Assembly (NCBI GenBank): GCA_051016205.1
Contig: CP136534.1
Span: 3,782,001 to 3,846,000 of the forward strand
Origin: Acuticoccus sp051016205
GTDB taxonomy: Bacteria > Pseudomonadota > Alphaproteobacteria > Rhizobiales > Amorphaceae
Length of the DNA: 64,000 bases
Reading direction: 5' to 3'
The notes under the pieces were generated by a model. It had not been told where the DNA came from and did not search any database. It saw only the letters and a list, made by a program, of their open reading frames with translations. A program made the position numbers and the translations under genes. Shown here in pieces: positions 1-10,048 of the stretch (its first letter is position 1; every line of letters begins with the position of its first letter).

Positions 1-3000
1 ATCACCGCTTCACCATTCGACGGACCGCTGACGACCGCGTCCACCGCAACTGTATCGCCGTCATCATCGGTGTCGTTGGCAAGGACATCGATATTGACCG
101 GCGTGTCCTCGTCGGTCGTGGCGCTGTCGTCGTTGGCGGTCGGCGGCGTGTTGTTGCCGCTGGAGCCGGCCGCAAGCGCTGCGATCTGTGAGGCCGTGAG
201 CACCTCGGAGTAGACTTGTTTGTCCGCGATTGACCCTTCGAACGGGAAGACGAAGCCGGCCTCGCCGCTGTCGCTACCCCACCCGAGGGCGCCCCACTGG
301 ATGAACTCGACATTGGTCGTCCAATCCATCACCAGCGGGTCACTGGCAACAAGGTTGCCGTTGACCCACAGTTCCGCACCGCCTGGTCCGAAGGTGGCCG
401 CCACCTCGTACTCTGTGCCCGCGGAAATCCCGTCGAACTCCAGCTTCACCTCGTTGGCGCCGTCCTGGAAGCGGGCGGTCAGCGTGTTGCCGTCCAGATA
501 GACGGCGAAGTGATTGCCCCCGCCGGCATAGCCGGAGGCGTCCTTCGTGAAGAGGCCTTGGTTGCCGTCGGTGTCGGCGGCGGTGAAGGAGAACGCCACA
601 GTGCCCTGCGCAATCTCGTACTCTGGCCCGTGCGGCAGCTCGATCACGGTCTGCGGCGAGCCGTCGAACTCCATGACACCTGGCGCATCGTAGATCAGCG
701 GGGCACCTCTCTTAACGACGAGGGGTGCACTTGTGGTGCTGACCTCGCCGCCGGAGCTGACCACTGCCATGAAGTAGTTGACGCCGCCGTCGGGTGTCCC
801 ACTCGCGCCCTGGCTCTCCAGGAGGCTGGCAGGGACTTCGAGCGTACCACCCGGGCCGATGGTGCCGGTGAAGAGCGCCTTACCGGCCATGGCCTCGTTG
901 GCATAAAAAGGCAGCTCATCATCGCTGACATCGAACGGCGGGTTGCCGCTGGCAATGAAGAGCCGCGAGTCCATCTGCAACAGCTGGACACTGGCGCCCG
1001 GCTCACCGGTGACAACGACGGTGAAGTCGGTGCCGTTGATGTCGACCTGCTCGCCAGGAAGGCTTGGCACAGCATCGCCGTTCGCGCCAAGCACGGCCAG
1101 CGTTGGTGCCGCCGGACCGCTAGTCGTGCTCACCACACCCTGCGAGCCGCCGAGCGACCCTTCATCGAACAGAGAACCGGTCGACGTCGTGCCGTCGGAG
1201 AACGTTGTGGTGATGGTCGCGCCGATCAGCTCGTAGCCAGACACCGCACCGGCAGCACCGGCCCCCGGCACCGACTGGATCGAGTTGGGGTCGATGTCCG
1301 TGGTAAAGGTGAACGTCTCGCCCACATCGAAGTCGGTGAAGTCGATTGTCAGAACATCGAAGCCACCGTTGCGCGGATCGGAGAATGGATCTGAGGCGGG
1401 ATCACCAGGGACCACCAGCCCGGTCTCAACCGCACCGGAGTTCGGGGTGAACGGGCTTGCCGTCGCATCGCCGCCCGCACCCGTCGGGTCGAACACCATG
1501 TCGGGCAGGATCGCGGTGGAAAGGTCGATGGAGACCGAGGTGATCTGGACGCCGGGTTCCGACGCGTTGGTCAGGATGAAGCTGCCGCCCGCGAAGGTGG
1601 ATGCGCCAAGACCCTGCCCAGGCGTAACCTGGATGCCGAGCTCTCCGCGCGCATCCGGCACATTCACATCGAAGGTGCCGAGCGTCGTCTCGCCTGTGGC
1701 GTTGCCGAGGATGTCGGCAACCTCTGCGTCGTTCAGCGTCACCGTGTAGGTGCCGTTGTCGGTCGCGTCCCAGCTCCCGCCAGGAGGGGTGATGGCGTAG
1801 GTCGCCGTGCGCGGTGTGCCATCGGCCATCACGTCCACGTCTTCGAGCGTGGCGTTGGCGATGAAGCTGATAGCGCCGTTCGACACCGTCACGTCGAGAT
1901 CGCCGAGGCTGCTGACGTCGACGCCTGTTGCGTCAGAGAACTCCACCGTGAAGGTGTAATCCGCACCCGCGGCGGTGACGTCAGCGGCCGTAAGTGTACC
2001 AGCCGGCCCGGCCGTATCGGGCGTGCCGGCAACGGCAATCTCAATGGCCTTGACGGCAGGGTTTTCGGACCCGTGCAGGAATTCCAAGTCCACTGAGCCG
2101 TCGCTGACAAGCGTGTAGCTGACCACAGCACCGACGTTGAAGTCGCCGGTCAGGCCGTAGGGGTCGATATCGTCGAACGCGGCAGGAACGACGCCGTCGA
2201 CACTGACATCGAAGATGCGGTCGCCGACCGGATCGCCGCTACCGTTTTCGTCGGGCAAGCCGGTGAACATCTCAGCGATGAACAGACTGACCGTGACCTC
2301 GGTCCCCGCCTCAACGGCGAACGAATAGGCCATCTCGCCATTGGCGTCGTTGGTGTTGTCCCAACGCTCAATGCCCATGACGCCTTCGCTGAGTCCCCTG
2401 CCGCTCAGCGCGGCGAGATCAACAGTCGCGCCGGCGCCGTTGGAGAAGGTGTCGTTGGATCCTGGATTGATAAGGAACGGCGAGTTGTTGGCCTTGGTGT
2501 CAGCCGTCCATGCCGGGCCGCCGTCCGTCGCCGCCACTTCGGCGCCGCCGGCGTTGACGCGGTAAAGGACGTCGCCAGGTTGCGGCCCCACCACCTCGTT
2601 GACGATGATGGACACGGCCTGTGTGCTGGTCGAGGTGCCGTCGTCTGCCGAGACGGTCGCCGTATAGCTGCCGTCGTCAGGCTCGTCGGTGGTCCAGCTG
2701 AAGCTTCCCGTCCCGTCGCCGTTGTCGGTGAAAGTGTAGTCAGCCGGGTCGACCACCGAACCGTCGGCGTCGCTCGTCAGCTCGACAGAGAGGCTGATCG
2801 CATCGCCCTCGCCATCGGTGGCGTTGACGGTGAAGGTGACCTCCTCGCCTTCGTTGACTTCGGCGTCGGGGATGTCGGTGATCACCGGTGCGACATTGTC
2901 AGCATACGTCAGGTAGATGGGTGCGCTGACCGGGCCGAGCGGCAGATCATTGTTGGCCGGATCGATGATGCTAACGACAAAGCCGAGCGGCAACTTGTCC

Positions 3001-6000
3001 TCGTCGACAGCGAGCGTGAAACCCGGAACCTCGGTAAAGTCGAACAGGTTCGAGATGTCTTGCGGCGTGCCGGTCAAGGTGATGTCGACCGTCTGGAACT
3101 CGGCAGCGTTGTTTGCCGGAAAATCGGACGCTGCAAGGTCGGCAAGCTGTGCGTCGAGCTGGTCGTGATACTCGTTCGGGTCGGCCGGATCATCCGGGAA
3201 GTTGTTGGTGAAGGGCTGAATGATGCCCTTGGTCAGAACCACCCGCGCCACCTGGCCCGCAGGTCCGTCGACCACCACCGTCGGCCCGCCGTCTGAGTAC
3301 GTTCCCGTGTCACCGGCAGGATTGCCGTTGACCGTGAGCGTCGCCTCAAGCTGGGGGGAATCCTGCGAGGCAACGCCTTTCGAACCGCCCTGGTTGTCGG
3401 CCCCGCCAAGCTGGCCGGTCGCCGTCGTCCCGTCGGCGAAGGTGACGGTGAAGGTGGAGCCGATCAACTCCGCACCAGAGATGCCGCCGATGTCCCACGC
3501 GGGGTTGGCACCTGAGTCGAGAGTTCCCTTCAAAGCGCCGGCGATGGAGTTCGGGTCCATGTCGACAGCAAACCCGACCGTCTCACCAGGGTTGAAGCCG
3601 CTGCTCACGTTCTCGTCGAACAGAAGCTGGATGCCCTCAAAGCCGTCGATGCCGCCGGCACCGATATAGCTCGCGCTGTTCGGCGCCACGACGCCCGTGC
3701 CACCCGGCGTGTTGATCGTGAGCGCCTTGGCAATCGTGTCGCCAGCCACACCGAACGGATCGAACACGCTGTCTGGATAAAGCGCCTTGGTGACATCGAT
3801 CTCGATCTTGGTGATAGCCTTCGTTCCGGTGTTCTCCACTTGGAACGAGTTGTTGCCGAAGTTGGAAGTCTGAACGTCGTTGGAGTTTACGGTGACCGAC
3901 AGCGTCGCCTCGCCGCCGGAGGGTTCAGGCTCGGCCTCACGCACCACGATCGCGCTGATCTTTGCGTTGTCGGCCGATGCCCCGAACGTGATGTCGAGGG
4001 CGTTGGGATCGCCCGCGAGATCCGGCGACACCGAGCCCGGCAGTGTAACGACAACGGGCGTGTTGATGTCGCCACCGGTCTGCGCGAGGATGTCATAGTC
4101 GTCCAGGACGAGTTCGCCTTCCACGAAGACATCGAAGACCCGTGCGCCCAGTGCATCCGGGTCCTGATAGATTTCGGCGAAGTAAAGCTCGATGTCGTAC
4201 GTGCCCGCTTGAACGGGGATCGCGTAGGCGAGCGGATCCTCACCCGGCGCGCCACCATAGCGCTCCGTCTCGAAGACGGTGCCGTCGAACACTGGCTGCT
4301 GGCCGTTCCCGCCGTTATTGTCCGTGAAGGCGGTACCGTTCAAGAAGGCGGTGTCTGCCACAAAGTCGATGCCGTCTTGGCTGAGCGCAGGCCCGCCCGC
4401 ATTGATGGCGGCGACAATGTTGCCGGGAACCGAGATTTCCTCAGTGACGAAGGTGAGGGTCGCCTCGCTCGCACTGCCACCCTGGTTCAGCCAGATGGTG
4501 ACGTCGCCGGTCAGCGCATCCTCGTCGAAGCCAGCAAAACCGAAGGGCGACGCATTCATCGCCGGCAGAAGATCGGTACCAATGTCACCGTCATTGATGA
4601 TGTGGCCGCCCTCAAGATCGCCAGGCTCCACCACCCCGTCCGGCGTGTTGCCAAGACCGGGGATCGGTGGATCGGTGACGAAGTCGCCGCCAAGCTTCAA
4701 CCCGATGAAACCGGCGTTGCCCGGATCAGCCTGATAGTCGGTCAGGATGAGATCGGCGAGACGGTAACCATCTGGAATGGTCACGGTGATGAAGTCGCGG
4801 TCCAGGTGACCGCCCTCAAGGTTTGAAACGATCGTCGTCTGTCCGCCTTCGGGCAGCACGATGGCACTGGGGTTCGCCGCATCGGTGGAGAAGTCGCCCC
4901 CGGGAACGACGACGCCGTTGACGGAATCGACCGGCCCCTGATCGCCCGCCGACACAATCTCGATTGCGGCGATATGCGGGTTGTTGAACTCCGTTTTCAA
5001 AAGCTCGACATTGAGCTCGCCGTCGGTGACGCTTACGTCGACGCTGACCACGCCGGTGTCGTTGGCAAAAGCCGCGTAGGTGTCGAAGTCGTCTTCAATA
5101 AGATTGCCTTCGACCTCGATGTCGAAAACCCGCTCACCGGTGGCATTGAAGAACAATTCATCGAAGTAAAGATTGACGGTGTAATCGCCATCAGCGACCC
5201 CGAACGCGTACCCGATATTGTTGGGGTTTTCCTGCGCTGAGAACCGCTCTGTGGTGAAGAGCGCATCTGGCGCGCCGGTGGAATTGGTACCCGGCCCAAC
5301 CGGTGTGGCATCACCATAGGTGACGTTGTCGCTGGTTGCGATGGTGGTGCCATCGATCCCGCGGTCAACGAGAAATGGCGAGGCGGGCCCGCCCACTGCC
5401 GAGCCATTGGTCACGTCACCAAAGTCGGCGCTCCAGGCTGGGCCGCCGTCCGTCGCGGCAATCTCCTCGCCGCCGGCATTCACACGATAGATCACCGTAC
5501 CCGGCGCTGCGTCGTCATCCTCAATGGTGATGACCGCGACACTGTCGACGATGGTGGCATTTGCCCCGTTGACCGACGTCAGAACAACTTCGAAGACTTC
5601 GTCGCCCTCGTCGTCTCCATCGGAAAGCAACGTCACGGGAAAGGTGAAGTCTCCGGAGCCGCCGGAAATCGTGCCCTGTGCACTGTAGGTGCCGGTTTCG
5701 GCAATGTAGCTCGCACCTGGAACGGTGTAGTCCACCTCCGGCGTTGCACCGCCGGAGACGGGACGCACCTCGTAGGTGACGAGGATGTCTTCATCGGCCG
5801 GCGGGAACGGTGCTGCCGAGATTGAAACGTTCAGCGTGCCGCTTTCCTCGCCCGCAGAGGCATCGGCCACCGAGACCGCGGGATCGCCAGTGCCAAGCGC
5901 AATCACCTCCACCGCGTTGATGAGCGGGTTTTCGGTCACATGGGTAAAGTCGATGTCGATGGTCCCGTCCGTCACGGTTCCGACCCACTCGAACATGCCA

Positions 6001-9000
6001 CCAACCTTGTGGCCGAACTGATCGGAGAGATCGACGTCGTTCAGGAAGGCTTGGCCTTCGACGGAAACGTCGAAAACGCGCTGCCCTGGCGCACTCGTGC
6101 CGCTAAAGCCATTGCCCATGTAAAGGCGCACGGCATAGTCGCCTGCTGCAAGGTTATCGCCAAGGTCAAGCCCGAGCGGGTTGCCCGCCGCGTCACCGTA
6201 AACCTCCTGCGTGTAAAGCGCGGCCGGGGCGGTCGTCGGAACCGAGCCGTCAAGGCCGTTGTTCGCAGCGTTCTGCGTGCTGACCTTAGAGCTGCCGGTG
6301 ATGGTCGCGCTCGAGGTAATCCAATCCGGGCCGCCGTCAATGGCAGCAATGTCGGACGCGCCGGCGTTCCACCGCAGAACAACTTCGCCCTCGGTGAACT
6401 CACGCGGGCTTCCCTCAATCGTCACATAGTCCCAGTCGGCGGCAAAACTGTCATCTCCGCCTTCGGCCGTGGCGAGAAGGCCGACGAATGCGCCCGTCGG
6501 TTTGCCCTGGTTGGTGTGGTCGCCGCGGATGGCGTCCACCACATCTTGCGGAAGCGCAAGCGCGCCGGTTGCCACCCAGTCGGTAAACCCGTCGGGGTTC
6601 GGTGCGTCGCTGTCAGCATACCTGGCGCGTGCGGTGATCGATTCAGAGCCGAAGGTCAGATCGATGTCGAGGGCAATCTGAGCGGCCGGATTGCTCAGAC
6701 CCACATCTGCGGCTTCGATGCCAGGGATCTCCACGAACAGCGACGAGTTGACGTCATTCTCCTCCACGAGGAGTTCGATGCCGTACTTGATCGTCCCGCC
6801 TTCGTCCCGCGTGGCAATGGCTGCCTGCGCGAAGGTGGTTTGGTTGCCCGGCCCCACGACCAGACCCCATTTCTCACCACCGTCCCAGGTTTTGTCGCTG
6901 TTGGGCGAGTAGGTGAAGATGTTGCTGCCTTCGGACACGATGGAGATCGCGCCGGTGCTGGACTCGATCGCAAAGCCAAGGCCCAGCACGTCCGCCTGGT
7001 CGTTGGCGTTGCCTTCGGCGGAGCCGGTGTCGGCCTGGTCGATGCTGACGATGGTGGAGGCACCGCCAAGGTTCCAGATGCCTGCATCGTAGAGCGCGGG
7101 CTGGCCGGGTTCGTCAACCTGGACGGTCGTGTCGTTCCGCCAAACGGCGTTGATGCCGATGTCGCCGGCAATGGAATTGCCGTTCGGCCGGGCGCCCGCC
7201 GGGGTGGTGTCGGGGTCGTTCAGCTCGAAGTGCCAGAGCTCGGTCTCATTGGCACCCACACGCACGCCTAAGCCTTCGGTGGGGTCTCCCACATGGGTGT
7301 CGATGGTGTTGTTGAGCCCATCGAGGTCGAGGTCGGTGGATGGGTCGGCCGGCTCTCCGCCGGGGGTGAAGATTGTAATGTTGTCGGCGCCGTAGGTGGC
7401 GGCGATAACGATACCGGCGAAGTCGTCCACCCCATCGCCATCGTCGTCGATGAGGTTGGTTGAGGAGAAGCCATCGTCGCCAAGAGCCATCACCGCAAGC
7501 GGCTGGGAGCCGAAGCCGCCGATGGTGCCAAGGCTGTCGACGGCATCTGTCCGTCCATCACCGTCGGTGTCGATGGGCTTTTCGAAATAAAGATTGCCAT
7601 TGAACGCGGCAGCGATGATCGCGCCCTGAAGCGCACCGCCAAAGAACGATCCGGTGTATTCGGCAAGGCCGTTGGTGGAGGAGTTGATCGTCTTCAGCGA
7701 CCCATCGCTGTTCGGATCGATCAGTTCGCTCTCCGGCGAGTAGGCCGTTCCGTCCATGACGCTGGTGCCGTCATAGTAGGCCTTCGGGTCGTTCAGCGCG
7801 CTGCCTGGATGCTCCCAGTCGTAGCCTGAAACAACATCGAAGAAGTCTGCCGGTAAACCGGTCGCACCGGTGACATCGACCCAGTTGCTGTTGCCCTGCT
7901 CCTCGTAGATGATCAGGAGTTTGGACAGATAGTCTTCGGCATCCAATTTGTTGGCGAAGAGCTGTACGCCGTCCACGACAATCGGGTCGTTGTCGGTCGC
8001 ACCCTTGTAGCTTCCATCCGGATTGAATGCGGCTTGCACGGCCTCCTTGGAGGCGCGCAGTGGGTTGGCATCGCCGCCGTAGGGACCGTATTCATCGGTA
8101 ATCTCGCCCAGATAGTGAAGCTGATCGCCAAAGCCGCTGGAGCCGTCTTCGTTGAACTCGTTGGTGGCAAGCTCGCTTGTCCAGTCGTCGACAATCTCAC
8201 CGTCGCTAAATGACTTGGGCTGACCGCCCCAGCCGGTGTTGGGCCCGTTGTCCCATGTATAAACCTCGCCCGCTTCGGTCACCAGAACGTCATACTGATT
8301 GCGGAAGCCGGGGGCGTGGACGGTGAGCGGATTGTCGACGAAGGTCAGCTCTCCACCCTGACTGACGAGCACCTGATCGGTGATCTTCGCCATGTTGAGG
8401 CCGTTGTTGCCGCCGGCAAAGTCCGGATTGTCTTCATGGCCCGCCGGACCTTTGTCGAGGGTAAAGTTCTCCGGAATATCGTTGGGGTCTAGGCCAAGAT
8501 CGTTGACGAGATCGACATTGTCGCGCGTCGGATCGTCGAGCGTCGGCAGATCAAGGACGTACGGATCGCCGTTCGCGTCGATGCGGATGTCGTAGTTTTC
8601 GAGTTCGCTAAGGTTGACCTTGATGATCGTCCCGGAGAGTACGTAATCGACGGTACCTGCAAAGTTGTTCCCAGGGGCGCCTTTGTTCGTGTTGCCGCCC
8701 TGCGCGATCCACAGGATCTCATCCCCGGTCACCGGGTCGATGGAGATATCAAGGCCATTGGTGGAATGGTTTTCCTCTGAGCGGGGAAGTCCGCGCAGAA
8801 TCGCAACGTTGGAGAGGATGTTGCCGTCAGGATCGACGACGATCTTGTGGATCTGTCCGGAGTTGGTGTCGAGCCCTGTGTCATTGCCAACTGCGATGCG
8901 CCAGTCCGATGAGGAGACGTACAGGACGTCGTTACCGTCGTCGTCCTTGGTGACCACGATGCCGGTGACTTGCCGCTGCGCCGTGCCATTGGTCGCTCCG

Positions 9001-9236
9001 TCATCGTTGTAGTTTTGCGTCAGTGACGGGATGATATTGATCGGTATGGTGTTCGTAACTGTGTATTCGTCATTGGGAAGACGGTCGATCTCGTACCGAT
9101 ACACCAGACCGTTTTGCTGGGTAACGTAGATAATCGGCTCGCCATTTTTACTGTAGTCGATGGCGGTTGGATTGTTCGACGACTCGTTTTGAAGACCAGT
9201 ACTTCCGAAGGTGATGGAAGGATCGGAAAATGCCAC
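1..9236 (-). CDS. Giant secreted malectin/LamG multidomain protein with sugar-dehydrogenase-like propeller (C-terminus off window)
   Basis: One uninterrupted minus-strand reading frame runs from a GTG at 9236 to the left edge, about 3078 residues, with no stop inside the window. The GTG is preceded by a purine-rich GAGAGGGG and by an in-frame stop at 9249-9251, so the start is well fixed. Approximate order: residues 1-650 a glucose/sorbosone-dehydrogenase-like beta-propeller; 660-930 a jelly-roll-like region; malectin-like domains beginning near 949, 1245, 1603 and 2223 (recognisable RVNAGG...DGGPAW starts and RVFDVxVEG cores); a Calx-beta-like domain near 1115-1235; a cadherin/Ig-like domain near 2115-2213; a LamG/concanavalin domain near 2855-3000; and the start of a tandem Ig-like domain (TANDDSATTDEDTPVNIDV). 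There is no N-terminal signal peptide, which fits type I secretion through a C-terminal signal outside the window. Malectin and LamG modules bind carbohydrate; surface glycan binding or adhesion is inferred. Confidence 0.85.
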   Translation of the reverse strand, partial: MAFSDPSITFGSTGLQNESSNNPTAIDYSKNGEPIIYVTQQNGLVYRYEIDRLPNDEYTVTNTIPINIIPSLTQNYNDDGATNGTAQRQVTGIVVTKDDDGNDVLYVSSSDWRIAVGNDTGLDTNSGQIHKIVVDPDGNILSNVAILRGLPRSEENHSTNGLDISIDPVTGDEILWIAQGGNTNKGAPGNNFAGTVDYVLSGTIIKVNLSELENYDIRIDANGDPYVLDLPTLDDPTRDNVDLVNDLGLDPNDIPENFTLDKGPAGHEDNPDFAGGNNGLNMAKITDQVLVSQGGELTFVDNPLTVHAPGFRNQYDVLVTEAGEVYTWDNGPNTGWGGQPKSFSDGEIVDDWTSELATNEFNEDGSSGFGDQLHYLGEITDEYGPYGGDANPLRASKEAVQAAFNPDGSYKGATDNDPIVVDGVQLFANKLDAEDYLSKLLIIYEEQGNSNWVDVTGATGLPADFFDVVSGYDWEHPGSALNDPKAYYDGTSVMDGTAYSPESELIDPNSDGSLKTINSSTNGLAEYTGSFFGGALQGAIIAAAFNGNLYFEKPIDTDGDGRTDAVDSLGTIGGFGSQPLAVMALGDDGFSSTNLIDDDGDGVDDFAGIVIAATYGADNITIFTPGGEPADPSTDLDLDGLNNTIDTHVGDPTEGLGVRVGANETELWHFELNDPDTTPAGARPNGNSIAGDIGINAVWRNDTTVQVDEPGQPALYDAGIWNLGGASTIVSIDQADTGSAEGNANDQADVLGLGFAIESSTGAISIVSEGSNIFTYSPNSDKTWDGGEKWGLVVGPGNQTTFAQAAIATRDEGGTIKYGIELLVEENDVNSSLFVEIPGIEAADVGLSNPAAQIALDIDLTFGSESITARARYADSDAPNPDGFTDWVATGALALPQDVVDAIRGDHTNQGKPTGAFVGLLATAEGGDDSFAADWDYVTIEGSPREFTEGEVVLRWNAGASDIAAIDGGPDWITSSATITGSSKVSTQNAANNGLDGSVPTTAPAALYTQEVYGDAAGNPLGLDLGDNLAAGDYAVRLYMGNGFSGTSAPGQRVFDVSVEGQAFLNDVDLSDQFGHKVGGMFEWVGTVTDGTIDIDFTHVTENPLINAVEVIALGTGDPAVSVADASAGEESGTLNVSISAAPFPPADEDILVTYEVRPVSGGATPEVDYTVPGASYIAETGTYSAQGTISGGSGDFTFPVTLLSDGDDEGDEVFEVVLTSVNGANATIVDSVAVITIEDDDAAPGTVIYRVNAGGEEIAATDGGPAWSADFGDVTNGSAVGGPASPFLVDRGIDGTTIATSDNVTYGDATPVGPGTNSTGAPDALFTTERFSAQENPNNIGYAFGVADGDYTVNLYFDELFFNATGERVFDIEVEGNLIEDDFDTYAAFANDTGVVSVDVSVTDGELNVELLKTEFNNPHIAAIEIVSAGDQGPVDSVNGVVVPGGDFSTDAANPSAIVLPEGGQTTIVSNLEGGHLDRDFITVTIPDGYRLADLILTDYQADPGNAGFIGLKLGGDFVTDPPIPGLGNTPDGVVEPGDLEGGHIINDGDIGTDLLPAMNASPFGFAGFDEDALTGDVTIWLNQGGSASEATLTFVTEEISVPGNIVAAINAGGPALSQDGIDFVADTAFLNGTAFTDNNGGNGQQPVFDGTVFETERYGGAPGEDPLAYAIPVQAGTYDIELYFAEIYQDPDALGARVFDVFVEGELVLDDYDILAQTGGDINTPVVVTLPGSVSPDLAGDPNALDITFGASADNAKISAIVVREAEPEPSGGEATLSVTVNSNDVQTSNFGNNSFQVENTGTKAITKIEIDVTKALYPDSVFDPFGVAGDTIAKALTINTPGGTGVVAPNSASYIGAGGIDGFEGIQLLFDENVSSGFNPGETVGFAVDMDPNSIAGALKGTLDSGANPAWDIGGISGAELIGSTFTVTFADGTTATGQLGGADNQGGSKGVASQDSPQLEATLTVNGNPAGDTGTYSDGGPTVVVDGPAGQVARVVLTKGIIQPFTNNFPDDPADPNEYHDQLDAQLADLAASDFPANNAAEFQTVDITLTGTPQDISNLFDFTEVPGFTLAVDEDKLPLGFVVSIIDPANNDLPLGPVSAPIYLTYADNVAPVITDIPDAEVNEGEEVTFTVNATDGEGDAISLSVELTSDADGSVVDPADYTFTDNGDGTGSFSWTTDEPDDGSYTATVSADDGTSTSTQAVSIIVNEVVGPQPGDVLYRVNAGGAEVAATDGGPAWTADTKANNSPFLINPGSNDTFSNGAGATVDLAALSGRGLSEGVMGIERWDNTNDANGEMAYSFAVEAGTEVTVSLFIAEMFTGLPDENGSGDPVGDRIFDVSVDGVVPAAFDDIDPYGLTGDFNVGAVVSYTLVSDGSVDLEFLHGSENPAVKAIEIAVAGTPDTAGPAGTLTAADVTAAGADYTFTVEFSDATGVDVSSLGDLDVTVSNGAISFIANATLEDVDVMADGTPRTATYAITPPGGSWDATDNGTYTVTLNDAEVADILGNATGETTLGTFDVNVPDARGELGIQVTPGQGLGASTFAGGSFILTNASEPGVQITSVSIDLSTAILPDMVFDPTGAGGDATASPFTPNSGAVETGLVVPGDPASDPFSDPRNGGFDVLTIDFTDFDVGETFTFTTDIDPNSIQSVPGAGAAGAVSGYELIGATITTTFSDGTTSTGSLFDEGSLGGSQGVVSTTSGPAAPTLAVLGANGDAVPSLPGEQVDINGTDFTVVVTGEPGASVQLLQMDSRLFIASGNPPFDVSDDELPFYANEAMAGKALFTGTIGPGGTLEVPASLLESQGASGTPDGGVNYFMAVVSSGGEVSTTSAPLVVKRGAPLIYDAPGVMEFDGSPQTVIELPHGPEYEIAQGTVAFSFTAADTDGNQGLFTKDASGYAGGGNHFAVYLDGNTLTARFQDGANEVKLEFDGISAGTEYEVAATFGPGGAELWVNGNLVASDPLVMDWTTNVEFIQWGALGWGSDSGEAGFVFPFEGSIADKQVYSEVLTASQIAALAAGSSGNNTPPTANDDSATTDEDTPVNIDVLANDTDDDGDTVAVDAVVSGPSNGEAV

Positions 9237-10048
9237 AGCTATCCCCTCTCACGGCAACAGGCGACCCGCGACGATCACAAATATGAAAGACACGGACGGC
9301 TAATCTAATAAACAATCAGTAGATGAGATTATTTCTATTGACAATTCATCGCTTAAGTTTGATTTTTTGGAGGTATAACCTGCGATTAATCAGAATTAAT
9401 TTCGACAGAACTTACGGTTTGCACACTGCGGGGAAATCGACGCGAAACGCTGGATTTGTGGGGAGAGAATCCGTGAGAGAGAATTTTGTGTGCCAAAGAC
9501 CTTCAGCAGTGATCGATACGGCAGATGAACTTGAGGTTGGTTACGAAGACCCTCCTTAGAGATCCCGAAAGTGCAATGTTCGCCTCGGCGAGCGTAGGGT
9601 TGGTCCAGAGGGGCCGACCGGGCTGTCCACTGACCCCCAGCACGACAAATGCTCACCACACGGTCAACCACCGCGTCTTCGAGATGGGCACGACCGACGC
9701 CATCGACGCGCGCTTCCTGGGCGCAGGCGGCGAGAAAACTGCCCCGCACAAAGCCTGAAGCGAAACCTTACTTTCCATGAAGTGGTGGGTGATGAAACCT
9801 AGTCCGGACCTTCTCAGATCCAAGATGCTTGAGTTCTTCGACAGAGCGCATCCCGAGTCCCTTCAGCAGAGGGGACGCGATGGTCACCGTTCCCTCTAGG
9901 GCGAACCCATTCAAACCCTGGCGCCTCTTTGGGCACGCGAAGCCGCCTTCGATCCGGCCGACTCCTGCGGTGACATCATCGTCGAGATCGTTGGCGCCGC
10001 TGGTGTCGCGGGAGTACCCGATCTGGGGCACGGCAAGCCCGAGGTGGG
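9237..10048. other. Intergenic region, no convincing gene
   Basis: About 810 bases separate the giant secreted-protein gene from the enolase-family gene. The part next to the giant gene (roughly 9300-9420) is clearly AT-rich, unlike the rest of the window, and probably holds its promoter; I could not pick a convincing -35/-10 pair. Reading frames on both strands between 9400 and 10048 overlap each other, have no ribosome site and resemble no family I know. A decayed gene remnant is possible, because one plus-strand frame gives a protein-like stretch ending close to 10050, but this cannot be supported. Confidence 0.5.

Noticed and set aside
5940..7271. A 443-codon plus-strand frame within the first gene
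   Set aside because: It is antisense to conserved malectin and adjacent domains of the giant secreted protein and shows no family of its own. Several other plus-strand frames at 500-5300 are rejected for the same reason.
9396..10031. Possible small genes on either strand in the gap after the giant gene
   Set aside because: Overlapping frames on both strands, no ribosome sites, no recognised family, and no transposase motif.
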